Shown here piece by piece: positions 37,207-48,002 of a stretch of 49,637 bases of DNA (positions within the stretch are counted from its first letter, which is position 1; every line of letters begins with the position of its first letter). The DNA is from Thermus tenuipuniceus. Its GTDB lineage: Bacteria; Deinococcota; Deinococci; Deinococcales; Thermaceae. The position numbers and the translations under genes were made by a program. The notes beneath the pieces are model-generated. The model did not search any database, was not told the origin of the DNA, and saw only the letters and a program-made list of their open reading frames with translations. Location: NCBI RefSeq assembly GCF_002964845.1, contig NZ_PRDA01000030.1:1-49637 (forward strand), in the 5' to 3' direction.

Positions 37207-37587
37207 CTACTTCCTAGGGGCTTTCTTCTTGCCCGCCACGGTCTTGCGGGGACCCTTGCGGGTACGGGCATTGGTGCGGGTGCGCTGCCCCCTCACCGGC
37301 AATCCACGGCGGTGGCGGAGGCCCCGGTAGCAGCCGATATCCATGAGGCGCTTGATGTTGGCGGCCACCTCAGCCCTGAGCTCACCTTCCAGCTTCCAGG
37401 TGTTCTCCACGTACTCCCGAAGGCGCACCACCTCCGCCTCGGTAAGGTCCTTCACCCGGGTCGCCGGATTGATGCCCGTCTTCTCCAGAGCCTCCTTGGC
37501 CCGGGCCGGCCCCACCCCGTAGATGTAGGTGAGGGCCACGTCCACCCGCTTGTTCCTAGGAATCTCCACACCTGCAATCCTCGCCAC
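37207..37587 (-). CDS. rpsM: 30S ribosomal protein S13
   Basis: Head protein contacting the 50S subunit and P-site tRNA. 126 residues: [32 protein letters not shown] (helix-hairpin-helix), [15 protein letters not shown] and a long basic tail. Starts nine bases after rpmJ. Confidence 0.97.
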   Translation of the reverse strand: MARIAGVEIPRNKRVDVALTYIYGVGPARAKEALEKTGINPATRVKDLTEAEVVRLREYVENTWKLEGELRAEVAANIKRLMDIGCYRGLRHRRGLPVRGQRTRTNARTRKGPRKTVAGKKKAPRK

Positions 37588-37596
37588 GTTCCCTCC

Positions 37597-37710
37597 TTAC
37601 CCTTGCCGCTGCTTGTGCTTGGGGTTCTCGCAGATCACGTACACCCGGCCGTGCCGGCGCACCACCTTGCACTTCTCGCACATCTTTTTAACCGATGCCC
37701 GTACCTTCAT
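37597..37710 (-). CDS. rpmJ: 50S ribosomal protein L36 (zinc type)
   Basis: 37 residues, [14 protein letters not shown]..., with zinc ligands in a C-x2-C-x12-C-x4-H pattern ending NPKHKQRQG. Too short for most length cut-offs but clearly real: it fills the gap between infA and rpsM, the normal place for this gene. Confidence 0.95.
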   Translation of the reverse strand: MKVRASVKKMCEKCKVVRRHGRVYVICENPKHKQRQG

Positions 37711-37718
37711 CTCGCCTC

Positions 37719-37937
37719 CTACTTCCTGTACACGATGCGGCCCCGCGTGGGGTCGTAGGGGGTAATCTCCACCACCACCCGGTCCCCGGGCAGGATGCGG
37801 ATGTAGTGCATGCGCATCTTGCCCGAGATGTAGGCCAGGATCTCCGGTCCCGAGTCCAGCTTCACCCGAAACGTGGTGTTGGGCAAAGCCTCGGTAACCA
37901 CGCCTTCTACCCGAATGGTGTCCTTCTCCTTCGCCAT
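37719..37937 (-). CDS. infA: Translation initiation factor IF-1
   Basis: Blocks the 30S A site during initiation. 72 residues, single S1/OB domain: [57 protein letters not shown]. Located between map and rpmJ as in many bacteria. Confidence 0.97.
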   Translation of the reverse strand: MAKEKDTIRVEGVVTEALPNTTFRVKLDSGPEILAYISGKMRMHYIRILPGDRVVVEITPYDPTRGRIVYRK

Positions 37938-37944
37938 ACCCCTC

Positions 37945-38712
37945 CTACCGCGCCCGCACTAGGGAAACCCCGGTGAGAAGCTCCGGGCCCTCCTCCGTCA
38001 CCAAGACGGTGTTCTCGTAGTGGGCGGCGAGGTTGCCAGGTCCGGCGCTCGCCGTCCAGCCATCTTCCAATATTACCACAGAAGCCGGGCGTAGGGTGAC
38101 CATGGGCTCGAGGGCCAGGGTCATGCCCGGCCGGATCTTGGGGCCCGTTCCCGGCTTGCCGAAGTTGGGCAGCTGCGGGTCCTCGTGGATCTCCCGCCCC
38201 ACCCCGTGCCCCACGAACTCCCGCACCACCCCATACCCACGGCTTTCCAGAAAGGTCTGCACCGCATGGGCCACATCCCCGATGCGGAAACCTGGGCGGA
38301 GGTACCTCATCCCCTCCCAGAAGGCGGCCTCGGTATCCTGGATGAGCCTTTCCGCCTCCGGGGAAACCCTGCCCACGGGAAAGGTGCGGGCCATATCGGC
38401 GGCGAAGCCCCCGTAGATAAGGCCCACGTCTACGGAAAGGATATCCCCTTCCTTCAAGGGCTCATCGGAGGGAATGCCGTGGACCACCACCTCGTTCACC
38501 GAGGTGCATAAGGTGGCGGGAAACCCGTAAAGGCCCAGGAAGGCCGGCTTGGCCTTGCGCTTTTTTATGGCCTCGTAGGCGATCCGGTCCAGCTCCTTGG
38601 TGGTGATGCCGGGCTCCACATGCCGGCCCACCTCCTCCACCACCTCGGTGAGGAGGGCACCCGCCTCCCGCATGCGCTCAATCTCCCATGGACTCTTCAG
38701 CTTGATGGCCAT
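37945..38712 (-). CDS. map: Methionine aminopeptidase, type I
   Basis: Removes the initiator Met from new proteins. 255 residues. Two-metal site: Asp pair in [19 protein letters not shown], His in [14 protein letters not shown], Glu in LALEPMV and Glu near the end ([13 protein letters not shown]). Start overlaps the adk stop (TGATG), so the two are coupled. Confidence 0.96.
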   Translation of the reverse strand: MAIKLKSPWEIERMREAGALLTEVVEEVGRHVEPGITTKELDRIAYEAIKKRKAKPAFLGLYGFPATLCTSVNEVVVHGIPSDEPLKEGDILSVDVGLIYGGFAADMARTFPVGRVSPEAERLIQDTEAAFWEGMRYLRPGFRIGDVAHAVQTFLESRGYGVVREFVGHGVGREIHEDPQLPNFGKPGTGPKIRPGMTLALEPMVTLRPASVVILEDGWTASAGPGNLAAHYENTVLVTEEGPELLTGVSLVRAR

Positions 38713-39266
38713 CAGATTCCCAGGGCTGCCCGGATGCGGGCGTAGACCTCATCGGGGTTACCCAGGCCGTCCACCCGCCTCAAGGCACCCGTTTTTTCAT
38801 AATACTGCACCAAGGGCTCGGTTTTCTCCCGGTAGACCCGGAGCCGGTGCCGGATGGTCTCCTCGTTGTCGTCCGAGCGCCCCTCGAGCTCCGCCCGCTT
38901 GAGCATCCGGGCGATGAGCTCCTCCTCCGGCACCTCCACCAGCACCACTCCAAGGAGCCGGGTCCCGGTAGCCTGAAGCAGGTGGTCCAGGGCCTCCGCC
39001 TGGGCCAGGGTGCGGGGAAAGCCGTCGAAGATCACCCGCTCCGAAAGCTCCTCCCGAATAAGGGCCAGGATGAGCTCATCCGGCACCAGGTCCCCCCGGT
39101 CCATGATGGGCTTCACCTGCTGCCCCAGGGACGTGCCCCGGGCCACATGGTCCCGCAGGATGTCCCCGGTGGAGAGTTTCTTAAAGCCCAGCTCCTCCGC
39201 CAGCCTGGCCGCCTGGGTGCCCTTTCCCGCCCCCGGCGGCCCCAAGAAGATCACCGCTTCCCCCAT
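38712..39266 (-). CDS. adk: Adenylate kinase
   Basis: ATP + AMP to 2 ADP. 184 residues: P-loop GPPGAGKGTQAARLAEELG, AMP site STGDILRDHVARGT and FDGFPRTLAQAEAL. The LID is the short kind without a zinc finger. Lies between secY and map in the usual order. Confidence 0.96.
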   Translation of the reverse strand: MGEAVIFLGPPGAGKGTQAARLAEELGFKKLSTGDILRDHVARGTSLGQQVKPIMDRGDLVPDELILALIREELSERVIFDGFPRTLAQAEALDHLLQATGTRLLGVVLVEVPEEELIARMLKRAELEGRSDDNEETIRHRLRVYREKTEPLVQYYEKTGALRRVDGLGNPDEVYARIRAALGI

Positions 39267-39274
39267 CCCCCCTC

Positions 39275-40591
39275 CTAGCGCGTGCGGCCGCGGATGCGGC
39301 CCTTGGAAAGGAACCCCTCGTAGTTCCTTAGCATCAGCTGGCTCTCAATCTGCCTAAGGGTATCCAGGGCCACGCCCACCACGATGAGAAGGCCGATGCC
39401 GGAAAAGGCGATGCTCTTCACCCCGGTGAGGTTCTGGATGATCTGGGGCAGGGCGGCCACCAGGCCAAGGAAGAGGGCCCCCCAGAGGGTGAGGCGGGAG
39501 ACGATGTGCTCCAAGAACTTGACCGTGGGCTCCCCCGGGCGGATGCCGGGGATGAAGCCCCCGTATTCCCGGAGGCTTTCCGCGATCCGCTTAGGGTCAA
39601 ACTGGACCGCGGTGTAGACGTAGGTGAAGAGAACGATCAGCACCACCTCAATGAGCAGGCCGGAAAGATGGGTGGGGTTGAAGAAGTTGGCGATGGCCTG
39701 AAGCACCTGGTTGTCCTGGAAGGGGGCGGTGAGGAAGATGGGAATCTGCAAAATGGCGGCAGCAAAGACGATGGGGATGACGCCGGCAGCGTTCAGCTTG
39801 ATGGGGATGTAGGTGGCCTGGCCCCCGTAGACCCTGCGGCCCACCACCTTGCGGGCGTACTGGACAGGAATGCGCCTTTCCGCCTGTTGCACCGCTGCCA
39901 TCCCGGCAAAGGCCAAGACGATAAAGGCCAGGAAGAAAAGAAAGGCCACCAGGTTGACCTCCCCGGTGCGGATGAGGCCGATGGTGCGGACGAGCTGGGG
40001 CAGCCACTCCACCACGATCCCGGCGAAGATGATCATGCTGGTGCCGTTGCCGATGCCGTACTCGGTGATGCGCTCCGCCATCCAAAGGAGGAGGGCGATG
40101 CCCGCCACCTGGGTGACCACCACCACCAGCCAGAAAAAGGGACCGGGGGACCAGCCCGGAAGGAGGAAACGCCCCCCCTCCGCCCCCAGGAAGGCGGTGG
40201 CCAGAAAGAAACCCTGGAAAGCCCCCAGAGCGATGCCGCCGATGCGGGTGTACTGGTTGATGATGCGGCGGCCCTCTTCACCCTCCTTGGAAAGCTTCTC
40301 CAGGGTGGGAATCACATTGACCAAAAGCTGCATGATGATGGCGGCGGTGATGTAGGGCATGATTCCCAGGGCGAAGATGGAGAAGCGCTCAAAGTTACCG
40401 CCCGAAAAGAGGTTGATGATGCCGAAAACCCCTCCCTGGGTGGTGCGCAGGAACTCCTGGATCTTGTCCAGGTCCACCCCTGGGGTGGGGATAAAGGCCC
40501 CCAGGCGGTAGGCGGCCAACACCAGCAGGGTGAAGAGGATCCGCTGGCGCAGTTCGGGAATGGCCAGGGCGCTCCGGAAGGCCTTAAGCAT
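39275..40591 (-). CDS. secY: Preprotein translocase channel subunit SecY
   Basis: Forms the Sec protein-export channel in the inner membrane. 438 residues from the ATG at 40591 (MLKAFRSALAIPELRQRILF), ten membrane helices. The second-helix region has GGNFERFSIFALGIMPYITA; the cytoplasmic loops carry PVQYARKVVGRR and GFIPGIRPGEPT. Starts two bases past the rplO stop. Confidence 0.97.
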   Translation of the reverse strand: MLKAFRSALAIPELRQRILFTLLVLAAYRLGAFIPTPGVDLDKIQEFLRTTQGGVFGIINLFSGGNFERFSIFALGIMPYITAAIIMQLLVNVIPTLEKLSKEGEEGRRIINQYTRIGGIALGAFQGFFLATAFLGAEGGRFLLPGWSPGPFFWLVVVVTQVAGIALLLWMAERITEYGIGNGTSMIIFAGIVVEWLPQLVRTIGLIRTGEVNLVAFLFFLAFIVLAFAGMAAVQQAERRIPVQYARKVVGRRVYGGQATYIPIKLNAAGVIPIVFAAAILQIPIFLTAPFQDNQVLQAIANFFNPTHLSGLLIEVVLIVLFTYVYTAVQFDPKRIAESLREYGGFIPGIRPGEPTVKFLEHIVSRLTLWGALFLGLVAALPQIIQNLTGVKSIAFSGIGLLIVVGVALDTLRQIESQLMLRNYEGFLSKGRIRGRTR

Positions 40592-40592
40592 C

Positions 40593-41075
40593 CTAAGCCT
40601 CCTTAGGCGTTTGCCCTTCGGGCACAGCAACCAGTAGGACGGCCTCGCCGCCCGCAGCCTTTAGCTTTTCCAGGGCGGTCTTGGAAAAAGCGTGGGCCAC
40701 CACCTTAAGGGGCTTGGCCTCCCCTTCCCCCAGCACCTTAAGCCGGTAACCCTTCTTCAGGATCCCAGCCTGGACCAGCACCTCGGGGGTCACCTCCCCT
40801 TCAAAGCGGGCCAGGTCCCTCAGGTTCACGCCTTGGTACCTGGGCCTCTTAATCTCCCCGGGCACCTGGCCCTGCATCCCTCGCTTGGGCAGGCGCATCA
40901 GGGTGGTGGAGCGCCCCCCTTCAAAGCGGCGCGGGTCCTTAAGGCCACCGGAGCGGGACTTCTGACCCTTGTGACCCCGGGTGGCCGTCTTGCCGTGGCC
41001 GGAGCCAGGGCCCCGCCCCACCCGCTTCCGCCTCTTGTTGGCCCCAGGATTGGGTTTTAGATCAGCAAGCTTCAT
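40593..41075 (-). CDS. rplO: 50S ribosomal protein L15
   Basis: 160 residues. Gly/Arg/Lys-rich N-terminus ([20 protein letters not shown]), GFEGGRST-like [18 protein letters not shown], folded C-terminal half. Overlaps the rpmD stop by ATGA and precedes secY. Confidence 0.96.
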   Translation of the reverse strand: MKLADLKPNPGANKRRKRVGRGPGSGHGKTATRGHKGQKSRSGGLKDPRRFEGGRSTTLMRLPKRGMQGQVPGEIKRPRYQGVNLRDLARFEGEVTPEVLVQAGILKKGYRLKVLGEGEAKPLKVVAHAFSKTALEKLKAAGGEAVLLVAVPEGQTPKEA

Positions 41076-41254
41076 TCCAGCACCTCCACGCGCACCAGGT
41101 GGGCCACCTTCTTGATGGTGCCCAGTATGGCGGGATGGTCTTCAAAGACCTTTTCCCTGTGGAGCTTGGTCAGCCCCAGGGCCTTCAAGGCCGCCTTCTG
41201 GTCCTTGGGATAGCCGATGGGGCTTTTCACCAGCTTAACCTTGAGCTTGGCCAT
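41072..41254 (-). CDS. rpmD: 50S ribosomal protein L30
   Basis: 60 residues from the ATG at 41254, sharing a base with the rpsE stop (TGATG); a GTG one codon earlier is less likely. [20 protein letters not shown] and [12 protein letters not shown] are typical. Confidence 0.96.
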   Translation of the reverse strand: MAKLKVKLVKSPIGYPKDQKAALKALGLTKLHREKVFEDHPAILGTIKKVAHLVRVEVLE

Positions 41255-41727
41255 CACTCCTCACCGCCTTTCCGCAGGCGCTCCACATCCTGCTTGGTCT
41301 TAAGCTGCCTGAGGGCCTCCATGGTGGCGTAAGCGATGTTGATGGGATTACGGCTCCCCAGCTCCTTGGTGAGGATGTCCGTGATCCCCGCGAGCTCGAG
41401 GATGGCCCGGGGCACTGCCCCTGCGATCACCCCCGTGCCTGGGGCTGCGGGCTTCAGGAGAATCTTGGAGGCCCCGTACTCCACCTCGATCTCGTGGGGA
41501 ATGGTGCCGTTTTGGATGGGCACCTCCACCATGTTGCGACGGGCGTAGTACCCCGCCTTCTGCACCGCCAGGGGCACCTCCTTAGCCTTGCCCAGGCCCA
41601 GGCCCACCCGGCCCTGCCGGTCACCCACCACCACCAAGGCCCCAAAGCGGAAGCGGCGGCCACCCTGATAGGTCTTGGCGGTGCGCCGCACCAGGATCAT
41701 CTTCTCTTCAAAGTCGGTCTCGGGCAT
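41254..41727 (-). CDS. rpsE: 30S ribosomal protein S5
   Basis: 157 residues, involved in decoding accuracy. [61 protein letters not shown]. Follows rplR after 21 bases. Confidence 0.97.
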   Translation of the reverse strand: MPETDFEEKMILVRRTAKTYQGGRRFRFGALVVVGDRQGRVGLGLGKAKEVPLAVQKAGYYARRNMVEVPIQNGTIPHEIEVEYGASKILLKPAAPGTGVIAGAVPRAILELAGITDILTKELGSRNPINIAYATMEALRQLKTKQDVERLRKGGEE

Positions 41728-41748
41728 GCTTCCTCCTCGCTAAGCGAC

Positions 41749-42087
41749 CTAGAACTCCAGGCCCCCTTCTCTGGCCCCTTCCGCCAGAGCCTTTACCCGG
41801 CCGTGGTACTTGTAGGGGCCGCGGTCAAAAGCCACCTTGGTGATCCCCAACGCTTTGGCCTTCTCCGCCAGGGCCCGCCCCACCTGCCGGGCCACCTCGG
41901 TCTTGTTGCCCTTCAGCTTCAGGGCCAGGCTGGACTCGGCCACCAGGGTATGGCCCTTCTCGTCATCGATGATCTGGGCGTAGATGTGGTTAAGGCTCCG
42001 GAAGACGGACAGGCGGAGCCGGCCCGTGCGCTTGATGCGGTTACGCACCCGGAACTTGCGGCGTTCGTATGCGGTAAGCCGTGCCAT
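41749..42087 (-). CDS. rplR: 50S ribosomal protein L18
   Basis: 112 residues; carries 5S rRNA with L5. [60 protein letters not shown]. Eight bases after rplF. Confidence 0.97.
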   Translation of the reverse strand: MARLTAYERRKFRVRNRIKRTGRLRLSVFRSLNHIYAQIIDDEKGHTLVAESSLALKLKGNKTEVARQVGRALAEKAKALGITKVAFDRGPYKYHGRVKALAEGAREGGLEF

Positions 42088-42095
42088 GGTTCCCC

Positions 42096-42638
42096 CTACT
42101 TCTTGGCCCCGGCCTTGCCGGGCTTAAGGCGGACGGGCTCGCCCGCGTAGTAAATGCCCTTCTCATGGTAGGCGCTGGGCTTCTTGATGGCGCGCAGGTT
42201 GGCGGCCACCTGGCCCACCTTCTGCTTGTCTATACCTAGAACGCGGATCTTGGTGGGCTCGGGCACCTCGAAGGTGATGCCCTCCGGAGGCTCCACCACC
42301 ACGGGATGGCTAAAGCCCACGGTGAGCTCCACCGCCCGTCCCGCAAGCCGGGCCCGGTAGCCGATGCCCTTGATGAGGAGCTCCTTCACGTACCCCTCGG
42401 AAACCCCCTTGATGGCGTTGACGATGAGGGTCCGGGTGAGGCCGTGCAGGCTCTTGTGCCGGCGCTCATCCGAGGGCCTTTCCACCCGCACCACCCCCCC
42501 GTCCACCACCACCCGCATCTCCGGGGAGATGGGCACAGAAAGTTCGCCCTTGGGGCCTTTAACCTTGACGAGCCCCGGGGTCACCTCCAGGGTGACCCCC
42601 TTGGGCAAGGGAATGGGAAGCCGGCCAATCCTAGACAT
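42096..42638 (-). CDS. rplF: 50S ribosomal protein L6
   Basis: 180 residues from the ATG at 42638, overlapping the rpsH stop by one base. [35 protein letters not shown] and [20 protein letters not shown] are diagnostic. Confidence 0.97.
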   Translation of the reverse strand: MSRIGRLPIPLPKGVTLEVTPGLVKVKGPKGELSVPISPEMRVVVDGGVVRVERPSDERRHKSLHGLTRTLIVNAIKGVSEGYVKELLIKGIGYRARLAGRAVELTVGFSHPVVVEPPEGITFEVPEPTKIRVLGIDKQKVGQVAANLRAIKKPSAYHEKGIYYAGEPVRLKPGKAGAKK

Positions 42639-43054
42639 CACCACACCTCGCAGATAAGCTCCCCGCCCACGCCCAGACGCCGGGCCTCCCGGTCGGTAAG
42701 GACGCCCTTGGGCGTGGACAGGATGGCAATCCCCAGGCCGCGGCGCACCCGGGGAATCTCCTTGACCCCCACGTACACCCGTCGCCCAGGACGGCTGATG
42801 CGACGGATATGGTTGATGACCTGTTCAGGCCGGGGATCAGGCCCCTGGCGCCTGGGCCCATACTTGAGGTGGATGCGCAAAACCGGCTTGCCGTCCACCT
42901 CCACCCGCTCGTACCCCTTGATGAAGCCCTCCCGAGCCAGGATCTTGAGGATCTCCTCCTTGAAGCGGGAGGCAGGTACCTCGGTGCTCTCCTTGTAGAC
43001 CCGGGTGGCATTCCGGATCCGGGTCAGCATGTCGGCAATGGGGTCTGTCAACAT
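42638..43054 (-). CDS. rpsH: 30S ribosomal protein S8
   Basis: 138 residues; binds central-domain 16S rRNA and in E. coli represses the spc operon. MLTDPIADMLTRIRNATRV, RISRPGRRVYVGVKEIPRV and ILSTPKGVLTDREARRLGVG. Preceded by AAAGGAGAGAGG and, 40 bases up, by a hairpin. Confidence 0.97.
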   Translation of the reverse strand: MLTDPIADMLTRIRNATRVYKESTEVPASRFKEEILKILAREGFIKGYERVEVDGKPVLRIHLKYGPRRQGPDPRPEQVINHIRRISRPGRRVYVGVKEIPRVRRGLGIAILSTPKGVLTDREARRLGVGGELICEVW

Positions 43055-43093
43055 TTCCTCTCTCCTTTTACCTCACTCCTGGACCATGCGGTT

Positions 43094-43111
43094 TCGAGGG
43101 AACCCCCTCGA
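43094..43111 (-). other. RNA hairpin between rpsZ and rpsH
   Basis: TCGAGGG-ggtt-CCCTCGA on the minus strand, a perfect 7-base stem 11 bases after the rpsZ stop in a 68-base gap, the largest in the spc part. Just before it is GGCC-gt-GGCC. A regulatory or processing role is possible. Confidence 0.5.
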
Positions 43112-43122
43112 CCGGCCACGGC

Positions 43123-43308
43123 CTACCAGCTGGCCTTCTTCACCCCGGGAAGCTGCCCCTTGTGGGCCAGCTCCCTAAGGCAAATCCGGCAGAGCCCGAA
43201 GTAGCGGTACACGCTCCTGGCCCTCCCACAGCGCACGCAACGGGTATAGGCCCGCACCTTGAACTTGGGGGTACGCTTAGCCTTTTCGATCAACGCTTTT
43301 CTCGCCAT
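43123..43308 (-). CDS. rpsZ: 30S ribosomal protein S14, zinc type
   Basis: 61 residues with the zinc set [20 protein letters not shown], then [17 protein letters not shown]. The C+ form that needs zinc, standard in Thermus. Between rplE and rpsH. Confidence 0.97.
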   Translation of the reverse strand: MARKALIEKAKRTPKFKVRAYTRCVRCGRARSVYRYFGLCRICLRELAHKGQLPGVKKASW

Positions 43309-43315
43309 GCTCGCC

Positions 43316-43864
43316 TCACTTGCGGAAGGGGAAGCCCAGAAGCTCCAAAAGGGCCCTGGCCTCCTCGTCGGTCCGGGCGGTGGTCACCACCGCGATGTCC
43401 ATTCCCCGAAGGGCGTCCACCATGTCGTAGGTGATCTCCGGGAAGATGAGCTGCTCCCTCAACCCCAGGTTGTAGTTGCCGCGGCCGTCAAAGCTGTTCG
43501 GGTTCACCCCCCGGAAGTCGCGGATGCGGGGAAGGGCCACGGAAAGGAGCTTCTCCAGGAAGATCCACATCCGGTCGCCGCGCAGGGTAACCCTGAGGCC
43601 GATGGGCATCCCCTTGCGGAGCTTGAAGTTGGAGATGGACTTCTTGGCCCGGGTTATGGCCGGCTTCTGGCCGGTGATGAGGGCGAGCTCCTGGGAAGCC
43701 TTCTCCAGGATGCGGGCATCCTCCTTGGCCTCCCCCAGCCCCTGGTTGATCACCACCTTCTCCAGGCGAGGCACCTCCCAGATGTTCTGGTAGCCGAAGC
43801 GGCGGATGAGCTCGGGCCGTACCTCCTCGTAGTACTTCTTCTTCAGAGCAACCTCTAGCGGCAT
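43316..43864 (-). CDS. rplE: 50S ribosomal protein L5
   Basis: 182 residues from the ATG at 43864 ([19 protein letters not shown]); the longer frame overlapping rplX is not real. [52 protein letters not shown]. Binds 5S rRNA and P-site tRNA. Confidence 0.97.
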   Translation of the reverse strand: MPLEVALKKKYYEEVRPELIRRFGYQNIWEVPRLEKVVINQGLGEAKEDARILEKASQELALITGQKPAITRAKKSISNFKLRKGMPIGLRVTLRGDRMWIFLEKLLSVALPRIRDFRGVNPNSFDGRGNYNLGLREQLIFPEITYDMVDALRGMDIAVVTTARTDEEARALLELLGFPFRK

Positions 43865-43865
43865 C

Positions 43866-44198
43866 TTATCCCTCCACGTCCAAAGCCCCGCCACACTTGG
43901 CGCACACCCGGATCTTGCGGCCGTTTTCCAGGAGCTTCTTCCGCACCCGGGTGGGCTTGCCGCACGCGGGGCAGATGGGGCGCACCTTGGAGGCATGCAG
44001 GGGAGCTTCCTGCTCCACAAAGCCACCCTGGGGGTGTTGGGGGCTCACCCGCACCGCCTTCTTAACGATGTTCACCCCCTCCACGATGACCGCCCCCTTC
44101 TTGGGCAGCACGGCCTTCACCTTGCCCACCTGGCCCTTGTACTTGCCGGAGGCCACCAGAACCGTGTCCCCTTTCTTCACATGTAGCTTGGCCTGCAT
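43866..44198 (-). CDS. rplX: 50S ribosomal protein L24, zinc-ribbon form
   Basis: 110 residues, an early assembly protein. KOW motif [19 protein letters not shown]; the C-terminal part has CPACG and CAKCG pairs, a zinc ribbon found in Thermus L24. One base after its neighbour rplN's stop on the same strand. Confidence 0.97.
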   Translation of the reverse strand: MQAKLHVKKGDTVLVASGKYKGQVGKVKAVLPKKGAVIVEGVNIVKKAVRVSPQHPQGGFVEQEAPLHASKVRPICPACGKPTRVRKKLLENGRKIRVCAKCGGALDVEG

Positions 44199-44566
44199 CA
44201 GAGCACCTCCGGAGCCAGGGAGATGATCTTCATGAAGCCCTTTTCCCGGAGCTCCCGTGCCACGGGGCCGAAGACGCGGGTGCCCCGGGGCTCCAGCTGG
44301 TTGTTGATGATGACGGCAGCGTTGTCGTCAAAGCGGATGGCGGAGCCATCGGGGCGCTTGACCTCCTTTTTGGTGCGCACCACCACCGCCTTCACCACGT
44401 CGCCTTCCTTCACCGCCCCCCGGGGGATGGCCTCCTTGACGCTGGCCACGATGATGTCCCCCACGGTGGCGTACTTGGCGTTGGAGCCCTTTAGCACGCG
44501 GATGCACATGATCTTGCGGGCCCCGGTGTTATCGGCCACCTCCAGGTAGGTCTGGGGCTGGATCAT
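44198..44566 (-). CDS. rplN: 50S ribosomal protein L14
   Basis: 122 residues. [60 protein letters not shown]. Overlaps rpsQ by ATGA and touches rplX by one base. Confidence 0.97.
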   Translation of the reverse strand: MIQPQTYLEVADNTGARKIMCIRVLKGSNAKYATVGDIIVASVKEAIPRGAVKEGDVVKAVVVRTKKEVKRPDGSAIRFDDNAAVIINNQLEPRGTRVFGPVARELREKGFMKIISLAPEVL

Positions 44567-44880
44567 GCCTTACCTCCCCGTTTGGAAAGGCTGGCGTAGT
44601 TTTGCCTACGCACCAGGTACTTCTCCACCAGGTCCAACCTTCCCCCCTCCACCAGACGCAACACCCTAAAGCGCTTGCGCTTGGAGATGGGGCGGGACTC
44701 GATGATCTCCACCACGTCCCCCACCTTGTACTTTCCCTCGGGGTCGTGGGCCAGGTACTTTTTGGAGCGCTTGATCACCTTGCCGTAGAGGGGGTGGGGG
44801 AACTGGCGCTCCACCAGTACCGAAACGGTCTTCTGCATCTTGTCGCTCACCACCACCCCGGTCAGCACCTTCTTAGGCAT
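44563..44880 (-). CDS. rpsQ: 30S ribosomal protein S17
   Basis: 105 residues with the long C-terminal helix of Thermus S17. [40 protein letters not shown], then a basic tail to [15 protein letters not shown]. Overlaps rpmC by eight bases. Confidence 0.97.
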   Translation of the reverse strand: MPKKVLTGVVVSDKMQKTVSVLVERQFPHPLYGKVIKRSKKYLAHDPEGKYKVGDVVEIIESRPISKRKRFRVLRLVEGGRLDLVEKYLVRRQNYASLSKRGGKA

Positions 44881-45070
44881 TGGCCCTCCTCCTCTCGTTC
44901 AGGCTCGTGAGGAGCCGGGCGATGAGGCGCCGGGTCTCCCGGATCCTGTGGTTCTGGGAGAGCTGGCCGATGGAGGCCTGGAAGCGAAGCTCCATCAGCT
45001 CCCGCTTCTTCTCCCGAACCAGCTTCTCGATCTCACTGGGAGAGAGCTTGCGGATCTCACTGGGCTTCAT
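44873..45070 (-). CDS. rpmC: 50S ribosomal protein L29
   Basis: 65 residues, helical hairpin near the exit tunnel. [39 protein letters not shown]. Overlaps rplP by 14 bases and rpsQ by eight. Confidence 0.96.
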   Translation of the reverse strand: MKPSEIRKLSPSEIEKLVREKKRELMELRFQASIGQLSQNHRIRETRRLIARLLTSLNERRRANA

Positions 45071-45482
45071 CGTAGGCGTCCCTCCTCACGATCTTGGTCC
45101 GGATGGGAAGCTTGTGGCCGGCGATGCGCAAGGCCTCGAGGGCCTGCTCCTCCGTGACGCCCGCCACCTCGAACATCACCCGGCCCGGCTTCACCACCGC
45201 CACATACCCTTCCACGTTACCCTTACCCTTACCCATCCGCACCTCGAGGGGCTTCTTGGTGTAGGGCTTGTCGGGGAAGATGCGGATGAAGATCTTGCCC
45301 CCGCGGCGGAAGTGGCGCACCATGGCCACACGGGCCGCCTCAATCTGCTGGGAGGTGATCCAGGCGGGCTCCATGGCCACCAGGCCGAAGTCCCCGAAGG
45401 CCACGTAATCACCCCCCTTGGCCGCCCCCTTCATGCGACCCCGGTGCTGCTTGCGGTACTTCATGCGCCTAGGCATCAACAT
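45057..45482 (-). CDS. rplP: 50S ribosomal protein L16
   Basis: 141 residues, near the A-site tRNA elbow. [59 protein letters not shown]. Three bases after rpsC. Confidence 0.97.
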   Translation of the reverse strand: MLMPRRMKYRKQHRGRMKGAAKGGDYVAFGDFGLVAMEPAWITSQQIEAARVAMVRHFRRGGKIFIRIFPDKPYTKKPLEVRMGKGKGNVEGYVAVVKPGRVMFEVAGVTEEQALEALRIAGHKLPIRTKIVRRDAYDEAQ

Positions 45483-45485
45483 GGC

Positions 45486-46205
45486 CTATTCCTCCTTCTT
45501 CACGCGCACCGCTGGGCGGCGGCGGCGGGGCTTTTCCTCCGCCTTCGGCCCCTCGGGGCGGGCCTTGGGCTTCTGTCCGCCGATCACCTCGCCCAGGAAC
45601 ACGTAAGCCTTGACCCCCAGCACCCCGTAGGTGGTGCGGGCCAAAGCGAAGCCGTAGTCTATGTTAGCACGAAGGGTGTGAAGGGGCACCCGGCCCTCGG
45701 CGGCCCACTCCGTGCGGGCCTGCTCGGCGCCGCCGATGCGGCCGGAGACGATCACCTTGGCCCCCTTGGCCCCCGCCTCCATGACCCGCTGCACCGCCTG
45801 CTTGATGGCCCGCCGCACGGCGAAGCGGCGCTCGATCTGCTCCGCCACCCGCTGGGCCACCAGGGGAGCAGAGAGGTTAGGGTTGTGGATCTCCTGGACG
45901 TTCAGGGCCACGTTCTTGCCGGTGAGCTGGGAAAGGGTGTCCCTCAGGACCTTGATCTTCTCCCCGCCCCGGCCGATGACCACACCCGGCTTGGCCACGT
46001 GCACGGTCACGGCCACGTTGTCCGCAGCCCGTTCGATGTCGATGCGGGCCAAACCAGCCGGGTAGAGCTCCTTGGTGAGGACCTCGCGGATCTTCTGGTC
46101 CTCCACCAGGAGGTGGCGGTACTGCTTCTTGCCCGCATACCAGCGGGACTCCCAGTCCCGGGTGATGCCGAGCCTAAACCCAATGGGGTGGATCTTATTT
46201 CCCAT
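45486..46205 (-). CDS. rpsC: 30S ribosomal protein S3
   Basis: 239 residues. [22 protein letters not shown] motif [33 protein letters not shown] and a Lys/Arg-rich tail. Lines the mRNA entry. Overlaps rplV by 11 bases. Confidence 0.97.
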   Translation of the reverse strand: MGNKIHPIGFRLGITRDWESRWYAGKKQYRHLLVEDQKIREVLTKELYPAGLARIDIERAADNVAVTVHVAKPGVVIGRGGEKIKVLRDTLSQLTGKNVALNVQEIHNPNLSAPLVAQRVAEQIERRFAVRRAIKQAVQRVMEAGAKGAKVIVSGRIGGAEQARTEWAAEGRVPLHTLRANIDYGFALARTTYGVLGVKAYVFLGEVIGGQKPKARPEGPKAEEKPRRRRPAVRVKKEE

Positions 46206-46536
46206 GTTTCTCCCCCAAGATCACCGTGATGTGGCTGGTCCTCTTCTTGATGATGTCCGCCCGGCCCCGGGCCCGGGGAAGCACCCTTTTCAAAGCGGGC
46301 CCCTCGTCCACAAAGGCCGCCTTCACAAAAAGCCGGTCCTCCAGCATGTCGTGGTTGTTGACCGCGTTGGCGGCAGCGGACTCCAGCACCTTGGCCACGT
46401 AATAGGCCCCCCGCTTAGGGGTGTAGCGCAGGATGGCGCGGGCCTCCTCGAGGCTCTTCCCCCGGATCAGGTCCACTACAAGGCGGACCTTCCTGGGGGA
46501 GATGCGCACGTAACGGGCAATGGCTTTCGCTTCCAT
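46195..46536 (-). CDS. rplV: 50S ribosomal protein L22
   Basis: 113 residues; its beta hairpin lines the exit tunnel. [54 protein letters not shown]. Two bases after rpsS. Confidence 0.97.
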   Translation of the reverse strand: MEAKAIARYVRISPRKVRLVVDLIRGKSLEEARAILRYTPKRGAYYVAKVLESAAANAVNNHDMLEDRLFVKAAFVDEGPALKRVLPRARGRADIIKKRTSHITVILGEKHGK

Positions 46537-46538
46537 GG

Positions 46539-46823
<285 letters not shown>

Positions 46824-46828
46824 TCACC

Positions 46829-47659
46829 TCACTTCTTGCGGCGGGCGATGATGAAGCGGCTCGAGGGCTTCCGCCGCTTCCGGGTCTTGAGGCCCTTGGT
46901 CTGCCAGCCCCAGGGGGAAGCGGGAGGCCGGCCCCGGGGTGCCCGGCCCTCGCCGCCGCCGTGGGGGTGGTCCACCGGGTTCATGGCAGCACCGCGCACA
47001 TGGGGCTTGCGGCCAAGCCACCGGGTGCGCCCCGCCTTGCCCAGGACGATGTTCTTGTGGTCGGCGTTGCCCACGGTCCCGATGGTGGCGTAGCACTCCC
47101 CGTGCACCTTCCTAAGCTCCCCCGAGGGCAGGCGCAGGATCACGTAATCCCCTTCCCGGCCCTGGATCTGGGTGCTGGTGCCGGCGGAGCGGGCCAGCTT
47201 GGCCCCCTTCTTGGGCTCCAGCTCCACCGCATGGACCACGGTGCCCACAGGGATGAAGCGGAGGGGCAAAGCGTTGCCCACCTGGATGGGAGCATCCGGC
47301 CCCGCCACCACCTGCTGGCCCACCTGCAGGCCCTCGGGAACGATGATGTAGCGCTTCTCCCCGTCGGCGTAATGCAGAAGGGCGATGCGGGCGGAACGGT
47401 TGGGGTCGTACTCAATGGCCGCCACCTTGGCGGGAATGCCCACCTTATCCCAGCGCTTGAAGTCGATGATGCGGTAAAGCCGCCTGTGGCCGCCCCCCCG
47501 GAAGCGCACGGTGATGCGGCCCTGGTTGTTCCGCCCCCCCGTCTTCTTCAGGGGCTTGACCAAGGACCTCTCCGGCTCGGTCTTGGTGATCTCGGAGAAG
47601 TCCGCCACCGTCATGAAACGGCGGCTTGGGGTGTAGGGTTTGAACTTCTTGACTGCCAT
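46829..47659 (-). CDS. rplB: 50S ribosomal protein L2
   Basis: 276 residues, required for peptidyl-transferase assembly. [34 protein letters not shown], and [20 protein letters not shown] with the conserved His. Follows rplW after 52 bases that hold a 6-base hairpin. Confidence 0.97.
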   Translation of the reverse strand: MAVKKFKPYTPSRRFMTVADFSEITKTEPERSLVKPLKKTGGRNNQGRITVRFRGGGHRRLYRIIDFKRWDKVGIPAKVAAIEYDPNRSARIALLHYADGEKRYIIVPEGLQVGQQVVAGPDAPIQVGNALPLRFIPVGTVVHAVELEPKKGAKLARSAGTSTQIQGREGDYVILRLPSGELRKVHGECYATIGTVGNADHKNIVLGKAGRTRWLGRKPHVRGAAMNPVDHPHGGGEGRAPRGRPPASPWGWQTKGLKTRKRRKPSSRFIIARRKK

Positions 47660-47686
47660 CCTCTATGCCTCCCTTGCCGGATCGGG

Positions 47687-47705
47687 GCCGGGCTCCCCAC
47701 CCGGC
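47687..47705 (-). other. RNA hairpin between rplW and rplB
   Basis: GCCGGG-tggggag-CCCGGC on the minus strand, seven bases after the rplW stop and upstream of the rplB ribosome site GGGAGG. No T run. Function unknown. Confidence 0.45.
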
Positions 47706-47711
47706 TTAGGT

Positions 47712-48002
47712 TTAGATGAGGCCCTCCAGGGCCTCGATCTTCTGCCCGGCGGCCACCTGCACGATGGCCTTCTTGCGGTCGGGGCGCTTGCCCAGGTAGC
47801 GGCCCAGGCGCTTCTTCTTGCCCCGCACCATCATGGTGTTCACCCCCACCACCTTGACCTTAAAAGCCGCTTCCACGGCGTTCTTGATCTCCGTCTTGGT
47901 GGCCTTGGGGTGGACCCAGAAGGTGTACTTGCCCTCGGCGAAGCCGGCGTAAGCCTTTTCAGAAAGCGCCGGGGCCAGGATCACGTCAAAGGCGGTCTTC
48001 AT
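47712..48002 (-). CDS. rplW: 50S ribosomal protein L23
   Basis: 96 residues, docking site for trigger factor and SRP at the exit tunnel. [58 protein letters not shown]. Overlaps rplD by ATGA. Confidence 0.97.
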   Translation of the reverse strand: MKTAFDVILAPALSEKAYAGFAEGKYTFWVHPKATKTEIKNAVEAAFKVKVVGVNTMMVRGKKKRLGRYLGKRPDRKKAIVQVAAGQKIEALEGLI

